From NCBI GenBank assembly GCA_026398895.1, contig JAPLRZ010000032.1:1-51841 (forward strand): DNA of 51,841 nt. Reading direction: 5' to 3'. The DNA is from Methylococcales bacterium (lineage in GTDB: Bacteria > Pseudomonadota > Gammaproteobacteria > Methylococcales > Methylomonadaceae). Below, in pieces: positions 26,710-36,686 of the stretch. The position numbers and the translations under genes are program-made. The notes beneath the pieces were generated by a model. It did no database searches. It had not been told where the DNA came from and was given only the letters and a program-made list of their open reading frames with translations. Each line of letters opens with the position of its first letter. Position 1 is the stretch's first letter.

Positions 26710-27411
26710 TTATAATAAAATTTGTCCATTTTTCGTGATCATAGCCCAATAATCTATGTCTTTTTCGGCGACAGAGTTCAGAAGATCAGTTACTTTAATC
26801 ACGCAAGGTATACGCATTCCGTGATAATCGATTAAAGGTCCCATTTCTATAGCATTTATGCCTAATGGCGCAACAACCCGTTTCAACGCAGGTTCTATAA
26901 GCGCGTACCAGTAGAGAATGTTATGATCTGAACTCATTTGAACCGCACAGGAAAATAATGACAGAGTAATGCTGGCAGAACTGTGTTTGCCTCTCGGTGA
27001 ACGGCTTTCATCTGTATCATTAGTGATGATTAAGTCCTGTTCATTGGCTCGTCGCCTAAATTTTTTCGAGACACAAAACCGTGACAACTCAGCTAAGTTA
27101 GCACGGTTTATGGTCTTTACTAGCGTAGTATCAATTTGACTATGTACTTCTATGGGAAATGGATATCTATTCGGCAAAATAAGGCGAGTGGTTGCCATGT
27201 AACTGTCAGTCGCACGATGACGAATTAGATAATGACAAGAATGTTCATCATATTCGTCATATTCCAAACCGTCAGTATGTCGTTCTGGATTCTCAAAGTC
27301 TTTTTCAAGACAATAGACTTGATAGCGTAATTTATAAACTTCTTGTTTAAGCTCCTCCGAATCGACGGCTACCATTTCAAAATAGGTGTTAAAAGCATCA
27401 AGAATGCTCAT
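26710..27411 (-). CDS. PEP-CTERM/exosortase system-associated acyltransferase
   Basis: A 233-residue GNAT-fold protein related to acyl-homoserine-lactone synthases. Typical features are VYKLRYQVYCLEKDFENPE (about 26-44), YLIRHRATDSYMATTRLILP (about 61-80), ELSRFCVSKKFRRR (about 108-121) and a late block with ALKRVVAPLGINAIEMGPLIDYHGMRIPCV. This pattern matches the TIGR03694-type acyltransferase found with exosortase/PEP-CTERM systems. No exosortase, PEP-CTERM protein or EPS gene lies in the window. The gene follows purD by 25 bp including its start region and may share its transcript. The acyl donor is unknown. Confidence 0.82.
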   Translation of the reverse strand: MSILDAFNTYFEMVAVDSEELKQEVYKLRYQVYCLEKDFENPERHTDGLEYDEYDEHSCHYLIRHRATDSYMATTRLILPNRYPFPIEVHSQIDTTLVKTINRANLAELSRFCVSKKFRRRANEQDLIITNDTDESRSPRGKHSSASITLSLFSCAVQMSSDHNILYWYALIEPALKRVVAPLGINAIEMGPLIDYHGMRIPCVIKVTDLLNSVAEKDIDYWAMITKNGQILL

Positions 27412-27428
27412 AAGATTAAGAGCATCGC

Positions 27429-28703
27429 TTATTTAATGGCTTTAAAACCAATATCAGTGCGGTAGTAAATGGCATTCCAATCAATTTTATTGGCAAGTGT
27501 GTAAGCATTTTTTTGTGCTGTTTGAATATCATCACCCAAGGCACACGCGCATAACACTCTACCCCCAGCGGTAACTATGTCATCGCCGATTTGTTTTGTG
27601 CCTGCATGAAATACTTTGCTGTTTTCATTATCAACGGTAGGTAAACCAGAAATAATTGCTCCGCTTTGATAAGCATCAGGATAACCGCCTGCGGCTAACA
27701 CCACACCTAAAGCAACACGTTCATCCCAATCGGTGTGAGTAGTATCGAGATTACCTGCTAAAGCGGCTAGGCATAATTCCACTAAATCACTTTTTAAACG
27801 CATCATAATCGGTTGAGTTTCAGGATCGCCAAAGCGGCAATTGTACTCTAGCACTTTAATGTTACCATCGGGTGTAATCATTAAACCCGCGTACAAAAAA
27901 CCTGTATAAGGCACGCCGTCTGCCGCCATGCCTTTTAAAGTCGGTTCGATAACATCACGCATCACCCGTTGATGAATCTCAGGCGTGACAATCGGGGCAG
28001 GGGAGTACGCACCCATACCGCCCGTATTTGGACCTTTATCACCATTATCGCGGGCTTTGTGATCTTGAGACGTTGCCATTGCTAATGCGTGTTGTCCATC
28101 GGCGATGACAATAAAACTGGCTTCTTCACCGTGTAAAAATTCTTCAATGACGACACGATGACCCGCTTCACCAAAACCATTTCCCGATAACATATCTTCA
28201 ACGGCGGCAATGGCTTCTGCTTTTGTTTGGGCAACAATCACCCCTTTACCAGCGGCTAAACCATCGGCTTTAACCACGATAGGTGCGCCGTGTTGCTCAA
28301 TGTACGCAATGGCTTGCTGCTGGTCGGTGAAACTTTGATAACTCGCTGTTGGAATGTGGTGGCGGATCATAAAATCTTTGCAAAAGGTTTTTGAACCTTC
28401 CAGTTGCGCCGCTTTAGCCGATGGACCAAAACAGGCTAATCCCGCTTGTTGAAAACTATCAACAATGCCTAACACCAACGGAATTTCAGGCCCTATGATG
28501 GTTAAATCAATCGCCTGTTGTTGAGCGAATGCCAATAAACCTGCTATGTCATCTACCGCAATAGCAACGTTTTCCACAGAGGCTTCGAGTGCCGTCCCTG
28601 CATTACCAGGTGCGACAAATACTTGTTCGACCTTAGCCGATTGTTTAACTTTCCACGCGAGGGCGTGTTCACGTCCACCGTTACCGACGATGAGGATTTT
28701 CAT
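27429..28703 (-). CDS. purD: Phosphoribosylamine-glycine ligase (GAR synthetase)
   Basis: A 424-residue ATP-grasp enzyme of purine synthesis that joins glycine to phosphoribosylamine. The N-terminus MKILIVGNGGREHALAWK is diagnostic. The ATP-grasp domain shows GAPIVVKADGLAAGKGVIVA and HKARDNGDKGPNTGGMGAYSP. The metal site LEYNCRFGDPETQPIM is also present. Length is normal. I start at ATG 28703; a TTG two codons upstream (28709) is less likely. purH, often adjacent, is absent. Upstream there is a family-2 repeat next to tldD. Confidence 0.97.
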   Translation of the reverse strand: MKILIVGNGGREHALAWKVKQSAKVEQVFVAPGNAGTALEASVENVAIAVDDIAGLLAFAQQQAIDLTIIGPEIPLVLGIVDSFQQAGLACFGPSAKAAQLEGSKTFCKDFMIRHHIPTASYQSFTDQQQAIAYIEQHGAPIVVKADGLAAGKGVIVAQTKAEAIAAVEDMLSGNGFGEAGHRVVIEEFLHGEEASFIVIADGQHALAMATSQDHKARDNGDKGPNTGGMGAYSPAPIVTPEIHQRVMRDVIEPTLKGMAADGVPYTGFLYAGLMITPDGNIKVLEYNCRFGDPETQPIMMRLKSDLVELCLAALAGNLDTTHTDWDERVALGVVLAAGGYPDAYQSGAIISGLPTVDNENSKVFHAGTKQIGDDIVTAGGRVLCACALGDDIQTAQKNAYTLANKIDWNAIYYRTDIGFKAIK

Positions 28704-28791
28704 AAGCAAGTCTCGTAAATAGAGTTATTGTGGATTGAGTTGAGGGTCAAAAGCCAATATTTAAGGCATGATTAGGTGTACAGTTACTAAT

Positions 28792-28906
28792 TATGGCTAA
28801 AGCACAATAAAATGATACCGTTCGTGGTGAGCTTGTCGAACCACATTCACGCTTCGACAAGCTCAGCGCGAACGGGTTTTTAATCACAAATACTTCCTCA
28901 GCTATA
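28792..28906. mobile_element. Family-2 palindromic MITE-like element, copy 3
   Basis: About 115 bp with ends TATGGCTAAAGCA and a decayed TCCTCAGCTATA. The inner palindrome of the family is well kept (28819-28875). The right terminus overlaps the 3' end of tldD, supplying its last two codons and TGA stop (28898-28900). Confidence 0.8.
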
Positions 28907-30349
28907 AACACTCGTACCTCCCACCGTCATACTATCAATTTTTAGAGTGGGTTGACCGACACCAACAGGAACACTTTGCCCTTCTTTGCCACAAGTGCCA
29001 ACGCCTGAATCGAGTGCTAAATCATTGCCGACCATTGATACTTTAGTCAATACATCAGGACCATTGCCGATTAGAGTCGCGCCTTTGACAGGGCGAGTAA
29101 TTTTACCGTCTTCAATTAAATAGGCTTCACTGGCAGAAAACACAAATTTGCCTGAAGTTATATCGACTTGTCCGCCCGAAAAATTACGCGCATACAAGCC
29201 TTTTTTCACCGATTTAATAATCTCTTCGGGATCGCTTTGACCTGCCAACATATAGGTGTTAGTCATGCGTGGCATGGGCAAATGGGCGTAAGATTCACGA
29301 CGACCATTGCCTGTTAGCTTAACGCCCATTAAACGAGCATTGAGCTTGTCCTGCATATAGCCTTTGAGAATGCCGTTTTCAATCAGTACCGTATTTTCAC
29401 TGGCTGTGCCTTCGTCATCAATGCTTAAAGAGCCGCGCCGTCCTGACAGTGTACCGTCATCAACAACGGTGCAAAGATCAGAGGCAACACGCTCACCGAC
29501 TCGCCCACTAAATGCCGATGTACCTTTACGATTAAAATCACCTTCCAAGCCATGACCTATGGCTTCATGCAATAAAATTCCAGGCCAACCAGAGCCTAAT
29601 ACCACAGGCATATTACCTGCGGGGGCTTCATCTGCTTCTAAATTGACTAAGGCGACTCTGACCGCTTCACGTCCGTAAGCGATAGCAGTGTCTTGATCGA
29701 TAAAACAATTGTAATCACAACGACCGCCACCACCCATACTGCCTTGTTCACGTTTGCCATTATCAACCACAATCACGCTGACATTCATGCGGACTAAAGG
29801 ACGTACATCGGCAAGCAATGAACCATCTTGATTGGCAATCAAGATATGTTCATAAACGCCACTTAGACTCACAATGACTTCTTCTATGCGACTATCGAGT
29901 TTGCGGGTTTCACTATCGACTTTTTTGAGTAGCGCGATTTTTTGTTCATCGCTTAGCGATTTTAGTGGATTAAGCGGTGCGTAGTAGTGCGCAATAGACG
30001 GAGGAGTATGGGTAATTAAACCAATTTGCGCTTGTTGTCCTTGTCGAACGATGGCTTTAACATTATTAGCCGCTTCCAATAATACGGGCAATTCCAGACG
30101 GTCACTGTAAGCAAAGCCCGTTTTTTCACCCATTACCGCACGAACCCCCGCACCTTGTTCGATGCTGTGACTGCCTTCTTTAATAATTCCGCCTTCCATC
30201 ACCCATGATTCAGAATGACTGGATTGAAAATAGATGTCCACCAAATCAGCTGAGGAGCTGTAAAGTTGGGCGAAAATCTTTTCAATATCATGCTCTTGTA
30301 GACCAGCAGGGGCGAGAATGGCTTGTTTTGTTAGGTTTAATAGTTCCAT
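28898..30349 (-). CDS. tldD: Metalloprotease TldD
   Basis: A 483-residue member of the TldD/PmbA family. With PmbA (TldE) it forms a metallopeptidase that processes microcin-type peptides and takes part in CcdA degradation in E. coli. The zinc motif is [13 protein letters not shown] (about 257-269). Other blocks are [35 protein letters not shown] and [22 protein letters not shown]. The C-terminus reads VGGTSVYS; E. coli-type proteins end at about VGGTA, and the final codons here come from a repeat terminus. pmbA is not in the window. Confidence 0.96.
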   Translation of the reverse strand: MELLNLTKQAILAPAGLQEHDIEKIFAQLYSSSADLVDIYFQSSHSESWVMEGGIIKEGSHSIEQGAGVRAVMGEKTGFAYSDRLELPVLLEAANNVKAIVRQGQQAQIGLITHTPPSIAHYYAPLNPLKSLSDEQKIALLKKVDSETRKLDSRIEEVIVSLSGVYEHILIANQDGSLLADVRPLVRMNVSVIVVDNGKREQGSMGGGGRCDYNCFIDQDTAIAYGREAVRVALVNLEADEAPAGNMPVVLGSGWPGILLHEAIGHGLEGDFNRKGTSAFSGRVGERVASDLCTVVDDGTLSGRRGSLSIDDEGTASENTVLIENGILKGYMQDKLNARLMGVKLTGNGRRESYAHLPMPRMTNTYMLAGQSDPEEIIKSVKKGLYARNFSGGQVDITSGKFVFSASEAYLIEDGKITRPVKGATLIGNGPDVLTKVSMVGNDLALDSGVGTCGKEGQSVPVGVGQPTLKIDSMTVGGTSVYS

Positions 30350-30395
30350 AGTTTTATGCGTAGTTTTACTAGGTGGGTTGTATGAGAAAGTTTTT

Positions 30396-30496
30396 GTAGT
30401 GTATTAAATCTGTTATTTTTACTTTTGAGCATGACTGCCAGTCCTTTAAAAGACTGGCAGTCATTAATATCGCTATAACAGGTTTAACCCATCACC
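30396..30496. mobile_element. Family-1 palindromic MITE-like element, copy E
   Basis: The palindrome 30431-30464 has a single change at its centre (TTTAAAAGAC for TTTAAAGGAC). Left terminus GTAGTGTATTAAATCTGTTA and right terminus ATAACAGGTTTAACCCATCACC match the family ends. It occupies most of the gap between the start of tldD and the stop of the 129-residue orphan gene. Confidence 0.83.
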
Positions 30497-30502
30497 AAAG
30501 TT

Positions 30503-30892
30503 TTATTCCTCTTCATCTTCATATAAGTCACTATCAAGAATAGGTTTGTTTAGTTGACTGTTATTTTTAAAATCTTTTAAAAACTCACTTACAACTGCAT
30601 GAGTTGATAATCCTTTTTCATCTAAAGGGAAATCACACGCTCTCAAATAAGTACAAGCCATAGAATTTAAAATTGATACATAAAATTTTTCAAGTGCATC
30701 CCAATCTTCATTATGTTTTACCCACCCATCTATATCAGCATTTTCAATAAGCGTTGTAACTGCCTTTATATAAAGGTCTTGACACCAAAAATCCTCTGAC
30801 TTTCCCTCAATTGTAATTGTAAGACCATTGTCCATTATTTCGATTTGCTTCATTGTTTCATCATTCTCACAACTTCCCGTCATCATGCTCAT
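30503..30892 (-). CDS. Acidic cytoplasmic protein, unrecognised
   Basis: A 129-residue soluble protein of no family known to me. It has an internal hydrophilic alpha-helical character (LYIKAVTTLIENADIDGWVKHNEDWDALEKFY), four cysteines and a very acidic tail (DSDLYEDEEE). The start at 30892 has an AGGAT ribosome-binding site at a reasonable distance; an internal ATG at 30853 (MKQIEI) is possible. The gene is richer in A/T than neighbouring tldD and pssA and sits beside a family-1 repeat, which hints at acquisition. No secretion signal or membrane helix is seen. Confidence 0.65.
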   Translation of the reverse strand: MSMMTGSCENDETMKQIEIMDNGLTITIEGKSEDFWCQDLYIKAVTTLIENADIDGWVKHNEDWDALEKFYVSILNSMACTYLRACDFPLDEKGLSTHAVVSEFLKDFKNNSQLNKPILDSDLYEDEEE

Positions 30893-30950
30893 AGCTTTTT
30901 ATCCTATTAAAATTAATATCATATAAAAAAGTAACTCTGTAATGCCTTAT

Positions 30951-31712
30951 TTAACCATTATTATTCACGTCTGTTTTACGCGATTGCCATTTGCGTCTAC
31001 GCATAATTAAAGTGACCACAGGACCTGAAATTGCATAAGCTAAAAATAATAAAAACAGCATAGTTTGCGGTTGTGCCATAACAAATGCGATACCAAGCAT
31101 GACGGTAATGGCGACAATAAACGGTACTTTACCTTTAAAATCGATTTCTTTGAAACTGGAATAACGAAAGTTACTAACCATTAATAAGCCGCTGCTGATT
31201 ATAAGTAGCAAGGCAACATATTTGAAGATTGCCATATCGTAGTTATACTCGATACATATCCAGATAAATCCTGCTGGAATAGCCGCCGCCGCTGGGCTGG
31301 GTAAGCCTTGAAAATAGCGTTTATCGGCAGTTTTTAGTTGGGTATTAAAACGCGCTAATCGTAATGCCCCCCCTGCGGTATGTACAAAAGCGGCAAATAA
31401 TCCTACTTTTCCCAGAGTAGAAAAAGCAAATAAATACATCACTAAGGCGGGCGCAACCCCAAAAGACAGCATATCGGATAGGCTATCGTATTGCGCTCCG
31501 AATTCACTTTGGGTATTGGTGAGGCGGGCGACACGACCATCTAAACCGTCTAAAATCATCGCCACAAAAATCGAAATAACGGCCGTTTCATAACGTCCAC
31601 CGATGGCGGAAGTAATGGCGTAGAAACCTGCAAATAACGCGCCTGTGGTAAATAAATTGGGTAATAAATAAATACCCCGACGGCGAATAGTTGGTTTTTC
31701 AATAGTAGTCAT
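30951..31712 (-). CDS. pssA: CDP-diacylglycerol-serine O-phosphatidyltransferase
   Basis: A 253-residue integral membrane enzyme that makes phosphatidylserine, precursor of phosphatidylethanolamine. The CDP-alcohol phosphotransferase motif D-G-x2-AR-x8-G-x3-D-x3-D is visible in LDGLDGRVARLTNTQSEFGAQYDSLSD (about 55-81). About six to eight hydrophobic segments follow or flank it (LLIISSGLLMVSNF, VPFIVAITVMLGIAFVMA). This is the membrane type (type II), not the soluble E. coli PssA. A family-2 repeat lies upstream of the start; no psd gene is nearby. Confidence 0.93.
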   Translation of the reverse strand: MTTIEKPTIRRRGIYLLPNLFTTGALFAGFYAITSAIGGRYETAVISIFVAMILDGLDGRVARLTNTQSEFGAQYDSLSDMLSFGVAPALVMYLFAFSTLGKVGLFAAFVHTAGGALRLARFNTQLKTADKRYFQGLPSPAAAAIPAGFIWICIEYNYDMAIFKYVALLLIISSGLLMVSNFRYSSFKEIDFKGKVPFIVAITVMLGIAFVMAQPQTMLFLLFLAYAISGPVVTLIMRRRKWQSRKTDVNNNG

Positions 31713-31757
31713 ACGTTTAAGTCCTTATTTACAGTAAAAAAACAGTCTGTTGGATTA

Positions 31758-31872
31758 TATAGCCAAAACAGTTGTGCTGATTACAAAACCGTTCGCACTG
31801 AGCTTGTCGAAGTGTGAGGGTGGTTCGACAAGCTCACCACGAACGGCATCATTTTAGTGTGTTTTAGCTATA
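31758..31872. mobile_element. Family-2 palindromic MITE-like element, copy 4 (inverted)
   Basis: 115 bp with ends TATAGCCAAAACA and TGTTTTAGCTATA. Orientation of the inner palindrome is opposite to copies 1-3 (CCGTTCGCACTGAGCTTGTC comes first). It lies between pssA and rarA, next to a two-hairpin repeat. Confidence 0.8.
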
Positions 31873-31902
31873 CACTCTGATGTTACGCCCAATTTAATTG
31901 TT

Positions 31903-31947
31903 GGAGTGCAGGCTTTGCCTGTAACGGGCGAGCAAAGCTTACACTCC
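31903..31947. repeat. Two-hairpin palindromic repeat (GGAGT/ACTCC class), copy 2
   Basis: Outer arms GGAGTG and ACACTCC enclose hairpins CAGGC-TTT-GCCTG and AGC-AAA-GCT. It abuts the stop codon of rarA (31948-31950) and may act as its 3' structure. Confidence 0.65.
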
Positions 31948-33240
31948 TTATCCCAACGATTTTAAGTGTCTTAGTTTTTCTTTGATTTTAATTTCTAAGC
32001 CTCGGTCTACGGGCTGATAATATTCGGTGCCAATCAGTTCATCTGGAAAATAATTTTCACCTATAGCATAAGCGTCTGGTTCATTGTGTGGATAGCGATA
32101 AGCTTTGCCATAATCTAAGGATTTCATTAGTTTGCTCGGTGCGTTGCGTAAATGTACAGGGACAGCGAGACTGCCTGTGTGTTTAACATGACTCATGGCT
32201 GCATTGTAGGCTTTGTAAACCGCATTACTTTTGGGTGCAGAGGCTAAATAGATGACTGCTTGGGCGAGAGCTAATTCACCTTCTGGGCTGCCTAAGCGTT
32301 CTTGAACTTGCCACGCATTCAACGCAAGTTGCAAGCCTCTGGGGTCGGCATTGCCAATGTCTTCGGATGCCATTCTGACAATGCGTCTGGCTAAATAAGA
32401 TAAATCACAGCCGCCGTCTATCATGCGGCATAACCAATACAATGACGCATCGGGCGAACTGCCGCGTACTGATTTATGTAACGCGGAAATTTGATTGTGA
32501 AATTCTTCGCCGTGATTATCAAAACGTCTGATGCTACCGAATAATACTTCTTTGCTGATAGCCTCATTGATGACGGAGCTATTATGGGCTGCGGCAAGCT
32601 CAACGGCTATTTCCAATAAGTTCAGCAGTTTTCTAGCATCACCATCTGCGGCATCGGCAAATTGTTGTTTAATCTCCTCTGCTATCTCAATAACTAAACC
32701 ACCGAAGCCGCGTTGTTGATCGCTTAAGGCGTTATTCAATACTTGCAATAAATCATCGCTAGTTAATGCCGTTAATACATAAACTCTAGCTCGCGATAAC
32801 AGTGCGTTATTCAATGCAAATGAAGGGTTTTCGGTGGTTGCGCCAACAAAATAAATGGTGCCGTCTTCAACATGGGGTAAAAAAGCATCTTGTTGGGCTT
32901 TATTAAAACGATGGACTTCATCGACAAATAATACCGTGGCTTTGCCTTGAGCTTGCTTAACTTTTTTGGCTTCATCGACAGAAGCACGGATTTCTTTAAC
33001 CCCTGATAATACTGCCGACAGCGGCAAAAATTGGGCATCGGAATGTTGGGCAATCAATCGCGCTAGGGTGGTTTTTCCAGTTCCAGTAGGCCCCCAGAAA
33101 ATCATGGAATGCAAACGTCCTGAATTAATCGCCTCATACAACGGTTTGCCCCGCTGTAGAATATGGGCTTGCCCGATATACTCATTCAATACCCTAGGGC
33201 GCATTCTATCCGCTAGGGGTTTGCTTAAATCGTTAAGCAT
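31948..33240 (-). CDS. rarA: Replication-associated recombination protein RarA (MgsA)
   Basis: A 430-residue AAA+ ATPase of the clamp-loader clade that acts at stalled replication forks. The N-terminus reads [21 protein letters not shown], typical of RarA/WRNIP1. Walker A is [16 protein letters not shown] (about 50-65), Walker [25 protein letters not shown] (about 104-127), then [21 protein letters not shown]. The C-terminal domain has [21 protein letters not shown] and [15 protein letters not shown]. It follows lolA by 8 bp in an mrcB-lolA-rarA unit; lolA-rarA linkage is common in gammaproteobacteria. Confidence 0.96.
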   Translation of the reverse strand: MLNDLSKPLADRMRPRVLNEYIGQAHILQRGKPLYEAINSGRLHSMIFWGPTGTGKTTLARLIAQHSDAQFLPLSAVLSGVKEIRASVDEAKKVKQAQGKATVLFVDEVHRFNKAQQDAFLPHVEDGTIYFVGATTENPSFALNNALLSRARVYVLTALTSDDLLQVLNNALSDQQRGFGGLVIEIAEEIKQQFADAADGDARKLLNLLEIAVELAAAHNSSVINEAISKEVLFGSIRRFDNHGEEFHNQISALHKSVRGSSPDASLYWLCRMIDGGCDLSYLARRIVRMASEDIGNADPRGLQLALNAWQVQERLGSPEGELALAQAVIYLASAPKSNAVYKAYNAAMSHVKHTGSLAVPVHLRNAPSKLMKSLDYGKAYRYPHNEPDAYAIGENYFPDELIGTEYYQPVDRGLEIKIKEKLRHLKSLG

Positions 33241-33248
33241 GGGTTTGG

Positions 33249-33884
33249 TTATTTCTCTTCAGAAAAAACATCAACGCCTTTAGGTGGGGTAAAGTCAAAC
33301 AAGGTAGATTTTAACGGTGGATTGAGCAAAATTTTGGAGAAATAAATGCGGGTTAATTGCCCAAAGTTATCCATTAGCTCCATACCTGCTAATTTGCCTT
33401 TTTCCAAACCGATGGTGACATATTTGAAACTGCCTTCCTGTTTTTTGGGTAGGAGTTTTATCCACTGCATATCACCGTCAGTACCTTGTTCTTCCATAGT
33501 AAAGTTATCTTCCAATGACACTTGACCACTTAATAGCAGAGCGGGCGTTGAACCCACCGACTCATCGAGTTTTTTAATCGTTACTTGCTCTAAATCAACA
33601 TCGTAAAACCAAACTTTTCCGCTAGTGGAAACAATTTCTTGCTGAAAGGGTTTGGCATAATTCCAGCGAAATTTACCAGGTCGTTGCAGATAAAATACCC
33701 CATAACTGGTTTGTACAGGATTACCTAGCTCATTAATCAATACTTGCTTAAAATCAGCCGAAAATGATTTAGAGGTGGATAAAAAATTTTTCAATTGCAC
33801 AACTGGCTGTTCTTCTGCGTACACCGTGTTATGCAACGATAACAAGGTCAACAACATAGCAACAAAGAAATTGGTTTTGTTCAT
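33249..33884 (-). CDS. lolA: Outer-membrane lipoprotein carrier protein LolA
   Basis: A 211-residue periplasmic chaperone that carries lipoproteins from LolCDE to LolB. A signal peptide (about 1-23, cleavage near VYA|EE) precedes the LolA fold. Family blocks are LKNFLSTSKSFSADFKQ, GVFYLQRPGKFRWNYAKPFQQEIVS, KVWFYDVDLEQVTIK and the C-terminal ELMDNFGQLTRIYFS. Length is typical. It lies between mrcB (24 bp) and rarA (8 bp) on the same strand. Confidence 0.95.
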   Translation of the reverse strand: MNKTNFFVAMLLTLLSLHNTVYAEEQPVVQLKNFLSTSKSFSADFKQVLINELGNPVQTSYGVFYLQRPGKFRWNYAKPFQQEIVSTSGKVWFYDVDLEQVTIKKLDESVGSTPALLLSGQVSLEDNFTMEEQGTDGDMQWIKLLPKKQEGSFKYVTIGLEKGKLAGMELMDNFGQLTRIYFSKILLNPPLKSTLFDFTPPKGVDVFSEEK

Positions 33885-33908
33885 AAGAGCCTCAATAATA
33901 AAAATTGT

Positions 33909-36272
33909 TTAGTTAATAACAGGAAGTTCGATAGTTTCTTCCTCTTCAGGTTCTTCTTCAGCGGCTGGTTCACAAGAGGAATAAGCGGTTGGTTCAGAGC
34001 CTTCAATGTAAGGGTATTGTTTTCCACCACCACAGGCTTTAGTCGCTAGTAAACCGCTATACGGATCAACACTGAGCATTTTAATGTTGTCAGGAGGAGC
34101 TAATGTTACAGGTTGGGTTGAAATTTGCTTCATCAACGAAATCCAAACTTGCAACGCACCTTCGCCACCCGTTAAACCGATGGGTTTATTGTCGTCTCGA
34201 CCTACCCAAACCACCGATAAATAATCGCCTGTGTAGCCTGCAAACCAGCTATCTTTAGCGTCATTGGTTGTGCCTGTTTTACCCACTAAACCGTAGTCTT
34301 TGGGAAAGGTTTTATAGGCAGAATGCCCTGTGCCATCACGCATTACTTCTTGCAAAATGGTATTAACAATGTAGGTTGCGCCAGGGTCTACCGTTTGCTT
34401 AACGATAAAAGGATAGCTTTGTAAACGTTCACCACTCGCAGAAATCACTGCTCTAATGGCTTTGATAGGGGTTGAAAAACCATCGCCTGCTAAGGTTTGA
34501 TACACTTGGGTAACATCCATGGGCGTTAAAGACACCGCACCTAGTAAAAACGAGGGAAATAGTTCAACTTCTCTGCTAACGCCCATGTCGCGTAGCGTTT
34601 TAGCGGTTCTGGCTATACCAATATCCATACCAACATGAACGGCTGCCAAATTATACGATTTAGCTAAGGCTTTATGTAATGGGACTGAGCCGTGTTCCTT
34701 ATGATCGTAGTTTTTAGGACTCCAATCAGGTCCCCCATCTTTACTTGGCACAACTATCGCCCTATCAATAACGGGGGTAGTGATGGTGTATTTTTCGGGA
34801 TATTCCAAGGCGGTTAAATAAACGACAGGCTTAATTAACGAGCCTATCGGACGCACGGCATCGAGCGCACGATTAAAGCCAGAGGGTAAATTTTGTCGCC
34901 CACTGGTTAAGGCGGCAATTTCACCGCTATCACGGTGCGTTACCACGACTGCTGATTCCAGATTTCGTGCGGAGGTGGTTTTCTCCAGTTGTTTTAATTT
35001 TTGGGTAACGGATTTTTCCAGTGTTTCCTGAATTTGAGTATCCAACGTAGTAAAAATCTTTAGCCCTTCAGAGGTTAAATCTTCTTCGCGATATTCCTGA
35101 ATTAATTGCCGTCTGACCAATTCAAGAAAACCAGGGTAAATATTATTTGAGCGATAGGCATTAGGCATCACACCTAACGGTTTCGCGCTTGCCGATAATT
35201 GCTGCGTTTGGGTGATGTAACCTTCTTTCAACATCTCACTCAATACCAGATTACGTCGCTGTAGAGCGCGGTCAGGGTAGTGTCTGGGATCATAAGTAGA
35301 TGGACCTCTAACGATAGCCACCAATAACGCCTGCTGATCTAAGGGTAAATCTTTTAATGTACTGCCAAAATAAAATTCACTGGCCAAACCAAAACCATGC
35401 ACGCCATTACCGCCATCCTGACCCAAGTAAATTTCATTTAAATACGCTTCCAGAATTTCATCTTTGCTGTAGCGATGCTCTAACACCAACGCCATCAATG
35501 CTTCTTTGACTTTGCGTTTTAAACTGCGCTCAGAACTTAGGTAAAAGTTTTTGATGAGTTGCTGAGTAATGGTACTCGCACCTTGTACCGCGCTACCTGC
35601 GCGATAATTCGCCAATAATGCTCTGACAATACCGCGTGGTGATACGCCAAAATGATGATAAAAATCGCGGTCTTCTGAGGCAAGCAAGCCTTTAATCAGG
35701 TACTCTGGAGCTTCTTCCAGTTTAATGAGTATGCGATCTTCTTTAATTTTTGGATAAAAGCTACCAATCTGCACAGGATCCATGCGAATCACTGAAATAG
35801 CTTTATTTTCGTTGACATCCTGAATGGCAGTGATAGCGGTGTCGCTAAACGATACCTGTATTAGGAGACTCTGTTGTGGTTGCTGTTGTTCTGGAAAAGT
35901 AAATTTTCTAGTTTTTACTTTAAAGTCAAAACCATTTTTAGCATAAGTGCCGTCGGCGACAAGCCGCGCATCTTTTCGATAATGCAGCATTCCTAGTAGC
36001 TCTTCAAACTTTTCAGCCGTCAAACCATTCCCCGCATAAAGCTCCATTGGATCGGCATACACTCTGGCAGGAATCGCCCAGCGTTTACCTTCAAATTGCT
36101 CACGCAGGTTAATATCTAAGTATTTCAAATAACTGAGTAATATAAATCCGCATCCTATCGATATTACCAATAAAAACAAAAAACTATTTCTAAACCAATG
36201 CGATGGCTTTTTTTTTGTGATTACTTTTTTAGTTTTATTATATCGGGAACTGAGTTTTCTTTTGTCTGCCAT
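33909..36272 (-). CDS. mrcB: Penicillin-binding protein 1B (bifunctional class A PBP)
   Basis: A 787-residue peptidoglycan glycosyltransferase/transpeptidase. A basic cytoplasmic tail and one membrane helix (about 29-49) precede the UB2H-like region (AIPARVYADPMELYAGNGLT). The glycosyltransferase domain shows LLASEDRDFYHHFGVSPRGI and QGASTITQQLIKNFYL. The transpeptidase domain has the SxxK motif in GSLIKPVVYLTAL, the SxN motif in KSYNLAAVH, and KTGTTNDAKDSWFAG. The C-terminal tail is very acidic (AAEEEPEEEETIELP). It is the first gene of a leftward unit with lolA and rarA. Confidence 0.95.
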   Translation of the reverse strand: MADKRKLSSRYNKTKKVITKKKPSHWFRNSFLFLLVISIGCGFILLSYLKYLDINLREQFEGKRWAIPARVYADPMELYAGNGLTAEKFEELLGMLHYRKDARLVADGTYAKNGFDFKVKTRKFTFPEQQQPQQSLLIQVSFSDTAITAIQDVNENKAISVIRMDPVQIGSFYPKIKEDRILIKLEEAPEYLIKGLLASEDRDFYHHFGVSPRGIVRALLANYRAGSAVQGASTITQQLIKNFYLSSERSLKRKVKEALMALVLEHRYSKDEILEAYLNEIYLGQDGGNGVHGFGLASEFYFGSTLKDLPLDQQALLVAIVRGPSTYDPRHYPDRALQRRNLVLSEMLKEGYITQTQQLSASAKPLGVMPNAYRSNNIYPGFLELVRRQLIQEYREEDLTSEGLKIFTTLDTQIQETLEKSVTQKLKQLEKTTSARNLESAVVVTHRDSGEIAALTSGRQNLPSGFNRALDAVRPIGSLIKPVVYLTALEYPEKYTITTPVIDRAIVVPSKDGGPDWSPKNYDHKEHGSVPLHKALAKSYNLAAVHVGMDIGIARTAKTLRDMGVSREVELFPSFLLGAVSLTPMDVTQVYQTLAGDGFSTPIKAIRAVISASGERLQSYPFIVKQTVDPGATYIVNTILQEVMRDGTGHSAYKTFPKDYGLVGKTGTTNDAKDSWFAGYTGDYLSVVWVGRDDNKPIGLTGGEGALQVWISLMKQISTQPVTLAPPDNIKMLSVDPYSGLLATKACGGGKQYPYIEGSEPTAYSSCEPAAEEEPEEEETIELPVIN

Positions 36273-36419
36273 AGCCTTTTCTACACTGCTTCATTTTCAA
36301 GCGTTCTTTGGACATTATACATAAACTAGCAGTATGGATTCAGCAAGCTGATATTTATCTGCAATTAAGAGGACGAGTAAAACGAATGCTTGAGTGCTTT
36401 ATGTAAAATACCGTAGGCA

Positions 36420-36448
36420 TAAAAAAAGCCCCATTAAATAATGAGGCT
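36420..36448 (-). terminator. Intrinsic terminator of the tRNA-Phe unit
   Basis: On the minus strand AGCCTCATT pairs with AATGGGGCT (one G-U pair) around a 4-nt loop and is followed by seven T residues. It lies 11 bp after the CCA end of the second tRNA-Phe and before mrcB. Confidence 0.8.
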
Positions 36449-36459
36449 TTTGATATTCG

Positions 36460-36535
<76 letters not shown>

Positions 36536-36590
36536 GAATAATAGTTGTTGAGATGACTACACAAATCTACGTTTGTTTATTTTTTTGTAG

Positions 36591-36666
<76 letters not shown>

Positions 36667-36686
36667 GAAAGCTACAAAAGAGGGAC

